From: Candidatus Sodaliphilus fimicaballi
Lineage (GTDB): Bacteria; Bacteroidota; Bacteroidia; Bacteroidales; Muribaculaceae
Assembly: GCA_018065165.1 (NCBI GenBank)
Contig: JAGHTV010000002.1
Coordinates: 1-8,481 of the forward strand
Length of the DNA: 8,481 nt
Direction of reading: 5' to 3'
The translations under genes were made by a program, and so were the position numbers. Position 1 is the stretch's first letter. Every line of letters begins with the position of its first letter. Below are positions 6,273 to 8,481 of this stretch, piece after piece. The notes beneath the pieces are model-generated. The model ran no database searches. It was given only the letters and a program-made list of their open reading frames with translations, and was not told the origin of the DNA.

Positions 6273-6310
6273 GTGGGCGAGGTCATGTGGCTTTCGCCCA
6301 CTGATTTTTA
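6273..6310 (+). terminator. Intrinsic terminator of nhaD
   Basis: GTGGGCGA (6273-6280) and TCGCCCAC (6294-6301) form a perfect 8-bp GC-rich stem with a 13-nt loop, followed by TGATTTTTA. It begins 28 bp after the nhaD stop. Confidence 0.7.
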
Positions 6311-6349
6311 TGGGTGTACAACCTTAATTAGCAGTTTTTAAGGAGATTG

Positions 6350-6382
6350 TTGCGAGAGAAAGAAAAAAAATAATTATTTTTG
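6350..6382 (+). promoter_or_regulatory. Promoter of dusB and the DUF2807 gene
   Basis: TATTTTTG (6375-6382) matches TAnnTTTG exactly. TTG at 6350-6352 lies 22 nt upstream, at the long end of accepted spacing. The -7 box ends 8 nt before the A of the dusB ATG, so the message would have almost no 5' leader, the same geometry as at glsA. The segment is A/T-rich, so a chance match cannot be excluded. Confidence 0.55.
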
Positions 6383-6390
6383 CATCCCAA

Positions 6391-7419
6391 ATGAAGATAG
6401 GAAACATAGATTTAGGATATCGTCCGGTCATGCTGGCTCCCATGGAGGATGTGACCGATATCTCGTTCAGGAAGATATGCCGCGAGCAAGGGGCTGACAT
6501 GGTGTACACCGAGTTTGTCAGCGCCGATGCCCTGGTGCGCAGCATCAACAGCACTGTGCGCAAGCTCAACATCAATCCTGGCGAGCGTCCGGCTGCTATC
6601 CAGATCTATGGTCGCGATGTCGACTCGATGGTCGAGGCTGCCCGCATTGCCGAGGCGGCTGGCCCCGAGGTCATCGACATCAACTTTGGCTGTCCTGTCA
6701 AGAAGGTGGCAGGCAAGGGTGCTGGTGCAGGCATGCTGCGCAATGTGCCACTGCTGCTCGACATTACACGCGAGGTAGTGAAGGCAGTTAAGCTGCCCGT
6801 GACCGTCAAGACACGCTTGGGCTGGGACCACAACAGCAAGCACATAGTTGAGTTGGCCGAGCAGTTGCAAGACTGTGGCATTCAGGCCTTGACTATACAC
6901 GGTCGCACACGCTCACAGATGTACAATGGCGAGGCCGACTGGACCCTCATAGGCGAGGTCAAGAACAACCCACGCATGACCATACCCATCATAGGCAATG
7001 GCGACATCACCAGTCCGCAAAAGCTAGTCGAGTACTACGACCGCTATGGCGTTGATGGCATCATGGTGGGGCGTGCCTCGATAGGCGCTCCATGGATTTT
7101 CAAGGAGATGAAGCACTACATGGCCACAGGTGAGATGCCCGTGATTTCCGATACCGAGAAGATGACGCTCATACGCCGACAGATCGACGAGAGCATCGAC
7201 CGCATCGAGGAGTATCGTGGCATATTGCACATACGCCGTCACCTGGCGGCTACACCGCTGTTCAAGGGCATTTACGACTTCCGCTCAACTCGCATTGCCA
7301 TGTTGCAGGCCAACACACGCGACGAGCTCGTAGCCATACTCGACCATGTCGAGAAGGACATACTGCCTCATCGCAACGAAAAGATTAAACTTACAGAACA
7401 TAATATAGAAAACACATGA
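6391..7419 (+). CDS. dusB: tRNA-dihydrouridine synthase (DusB type)
   Basis: 342 residues, usual length for DusB-like enzymes. It reduces specific uridines in the tRNA D-loop to dihydrouridine with FMN and NADPH in the cytosol. The TIM-barrel shows the family motifs in order: LAPMEDVTD (15-23, FMN phosphate side), YTEFVSADAL (39-48), INFGCPVKKV (97-106) with catalytic Cys101, VKTRLGWD (139-146) with the FMN-binding Lys140, LTIHGRTRSQMY (167-178) with His170, IIGNGDI (200-206), and IMVGRASIGAPWIF (224-237). The C-terminal helical domain follows (IRRHLAATPLFKGIYDFRSTRIAML, 281-305, in part). The start MKIGNIDLGYRP agrees with relatives, so the very short gap to the -7 box is not caused by a wrong start. 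Its last four bases overlap the start of the next gene (ATGA), implying translational coupling. Confidence 0.95.
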   Translation: MKIGNIDLGYRPVMLAPMEDVTDISFRKICREQGADMVYTEFVSADALVRSINSTVRKLNINPGERPAAIQIYGRDVDSMVEAARIAEAAGPEVIDINFGCPVKKVAGKGAGAGMLRNVPLLLDITREVVKAVKLPVTVKTRLGWDHNSKHIVELAEQLQDCGIQALTIHGRTRSQMYNGEADWTLIGEVKNNPRMTIPIIGNGDITSPQKLVEYYDRYGVDGIMVGRASIGAPWIFKEMKHYMATGEMPVISDTEKMTLIRRQIDESIDRIEEYRGILHIRRHLAATPLFKGIYDFRSTRIAMLQANTRDELVAILDHVEKDILPHRNEKIKLTEHNIENT

Positions 7420-8174
7420 AAAGAAGACACCGCATTATCTTAACATTATGCATTGCTCTGCTTGCCCCCATTGCAGCAGTAGCCCAAGAGGTTTTACACG
7501 ATGTGAAAGTGGGCGATTTCAACATCCTTATTGTAAAAGACAACATCGACGTGAAGTATGTTCAAGACGCTAGCAAGGCCGGACACGTGACATTCACATC
7601 GACCAAGAAGGTTGCCGACTGCCTCATATTCACCAACAACGGCAAGGGCAAGCTCAAGATTGAGACAATGGACGACCTGATATCTAAAGAGGGCAAGACT
7701 CCCGTGCTCACTGTATATTCGTCGGACCTGCACTGGTGCGAGAATGATGCTGATAGCACCTTGGTCATCTCTACTCCCATCAAGCGTGACGAGTTTGGTG
7801 CACACTTGGTTGGTAACGGCAAAATCGAGATAAAGAATGTTACAGTAGAGCGTTTGCGCCTCAATAGTGTTACAGGTAGTGGCAAGATCATTGCTGCTGG
7901 CAAGTGTGGCTTGCTCAACTCACGTGTGCTGGGCTCGGCATTTGTCGACGCCCTGAAAGTTGTAGCTGCCAGTGTCAACGCTCACACAACAGGCACAGGT
8001 ACGTTAAAGTGCAACATTGATGGCGGCGACCTCAATGTAAAAGGTAGCGGCACAATATATTACAAGGGTAAACCATCCAACACCAAGCGTCGCAAGATTC
8101 TGGGCTCACTCAAGTTGATTTCACTCGACAATCCCGATCAAGACAAGACCGACAAGAAACAAGAAAAGAAGTAA
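7416..8174 (+). CDS. Secreted DUF2807 / head-GIN-domain protein
   Basis: 252 residues. Residues 1-23 are a Sec signal peptide (KRRHR, hydrophobic core, AVA before Q24) with no lipobox, so the mature protein is periplasmic or surface-exposed. The mature part fits the DUF2807 pattern of a right-handed beta-solenoid: short strands such as FNILIVKDNIDVKYV, then KLKIET, LVGNGKIEIKNV, NSVTGSGKIIAAG, TGTGTLKCNI and GGDLNVKGSGTIYYKG. The repeated 'G-S/T-G-x-I/L' turns and the final GSGTIYYKGKP are family hallmarks. The last ~15 residues are a charged, Lys-rich tail (DQDKTDKKQEKK). Function is not established for this family; 'auto-transporter adhesin' in database names is only a label. The start overlaps the dusB stop as ATGA, so it is probably translated by coupled re-initiation. 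A terminator follows. Confidence 0.82.
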   Translation: MKRRHRIILTLCIALLAPIAAVAQEVLHDVKVGDFNILIVKDNIDVKYVQDASKAGHVTFTSTKKVADCLIFTNNGKGKLKIETMDDLISKEGKTPVLTVYSSDLHWCENDADSTLVISTPIKRDEFGAHLVGNGKIEIKNVTVERLRLNSVTGSGKIIAAGKCGLLNSRVLGSAFVDALKVVAASVNAHTTGTGTLKCNIDGGDLNVKGSGTIYYKGKPSNTKRRKILGSLKLISLDNPDQDKTDKKQEKK

Positions 8175-8220
8175 CCCGCTAGTGCTTGAGGGTTTGCCCA
8201 GGCACACAGTCACATATACT

Positions 8221-8262
8221 GCCACCGCATGAGGTAATCCCCATGCGGTGGCCTTGTTTTAC
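8221..8262 (+). terminator. Intrinsic terminator of the dusB-DUF2807 operon
   Basis: GCCACCGCATG (8221-8231) and CATGCGGTGGC (8242-8252) form a perfect 11-bp GC-rich stem around a 10-nt loop. CTTGTTTTAC follows. It begins 46 bp after the stop codon. Confidence 0.8.
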
Positions 8263-8338
8263 TCATTATCTCCCGACGGAAAACCGCCAAGCACGGCGGC
8301 TATAATCCCGCTGCTGACGCTACGGGCACGGTGATGCT

Positions 8339-8440
8339 GCGAGAGTGTTTTTCCCTCTCACAGAAAGCACAGAAACCACAAAGTTTTAATTCACAAAAAA
8401 TTAATTTCTTTAATTTGAGGGAGAGGGAAAACGCTATCGC
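8339..8440. repeat. Imperfect inverted repeat in the terminal intergenic region
   Basis: The left arm (8339-8359) begins GCGAGAGTG and ends TTTTTCCCTCTC. The reverse complement of the right arm (8421-8440) reads GCGATAGCGTTTTCCCTCTC. They differ at two bases and by one T. The arms enclose ~61 bp of A/T-rich sequence containing 9-nt units. It could be a small non-autonomous element or a REP-like repeat; no flanking target duplication can be confirmed. Confidence 0.5.
8359..8385 (+). repeat. 9-nt tandem units (CACAGAAA...)
   Basis: CACAGAAAG, CACAGAAAC and CACAAAGTT run head to tail, the first two differing only in the last base. They lie inside the inverted repeat just described, in sequence with no coding signal. 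Confidence 0.55.
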
Positions 8441-8481
8441 GAAGCAATCTGTTTAATCAAGAATGAATTCCCTAAAGATAT

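Larger units (their letters stand above)
8263..8481. other. Non-coding tail of the window, repeat-rich
   Basis: No gene is supported in the last ~220 bp on either strand. It contains a small CCGCC/GGCGG hairpin (8284-8299), the inverted repeat (8339-8440), the CACAGAAA 9-mers, and AATCTGTTT followed by AATCAAGAA (8446-8463). Taken together it looks like an interspersed-repeat region rather than a promoter. No TAnnTTTG box with a proper -33 element is seen. Confidence 0.5.

Noticed and set aside
8359..8385. CRISPR-like array
   Set aside because: The units are 9 nt, adjacent and without spacers; no cas gene is present.

Overview
The window looks like ordinary chromosome from a Bacteroidales bacterium, probably a gut Prevotellaceae- or Muribaculaceae-type lineage; I cannot fix the genus. 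The evidence is: Bacteroidetes-type promoters (TAnnTTTG -7 boxes, some with a TTG/TTTG -33 element) before most transcription units; no obvious Shine-Dalgarno sequences; a glycine-lipid acyltransferase pair; and a large secreted protein with the C-terminal 'YYNVAGQKV ... K' pattern common in this group. No phage, IS transposase, plasmid, CRISPR or defence gene is visible.

Layout, left half. On the minus strand, positions 1-1121 hold glsA (complete) and the 5' part of glsB (cut by the window edge), a probable operon for acylated glycine lipids. Next, also on the minus strand, is a compact translation unit: tRNA-Glu(UUC), rpsT (ribosomal protein S20), and a second identical tRNA-Glu(UUC). It is read from a near-consensus promoter at 1774-1804 and is followed by a hairpin at 1221-1251. 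recO (1919-2644, plus) diverges from this unit and ends at a clear intrinsic terminator.

Layout, right half, all on the plus strand. A 558-residue secreted protein of unknown function (2796-4472) has its own promoter and a very strong terminator. A 350-bp non-coding gap follows. Then comes nhaD (4904-6244), a Na+/H+ antiporter, with promoter and terminator. dusB (6391-7419, tRNA-dihydrouridine synthase) overlaps by 4 bp a DUF2807 / head-GIN-domain secreted protein (7416-8174), and a terminator closes that pair. The last ~220 bp are non-coding and repeat-rich: an imperfect ~20-bp inverted repeat and 9-bp periodic motifs.

The genes do not form one pathway. They are housekeeping (translation, tRNA modification, recombination repair, ion homeostasis, membrane lipid) plus two exported proteins of unknown role. 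I found no convincing new system. The points most worth a second look are near-leaderless promoters on glsA and dusB, the direct-repeat tRNA sandwich around rpsT, the translationally coupled dusB/DUF2807 pair, and 9-nt periodic repeats in two intergenic regions.
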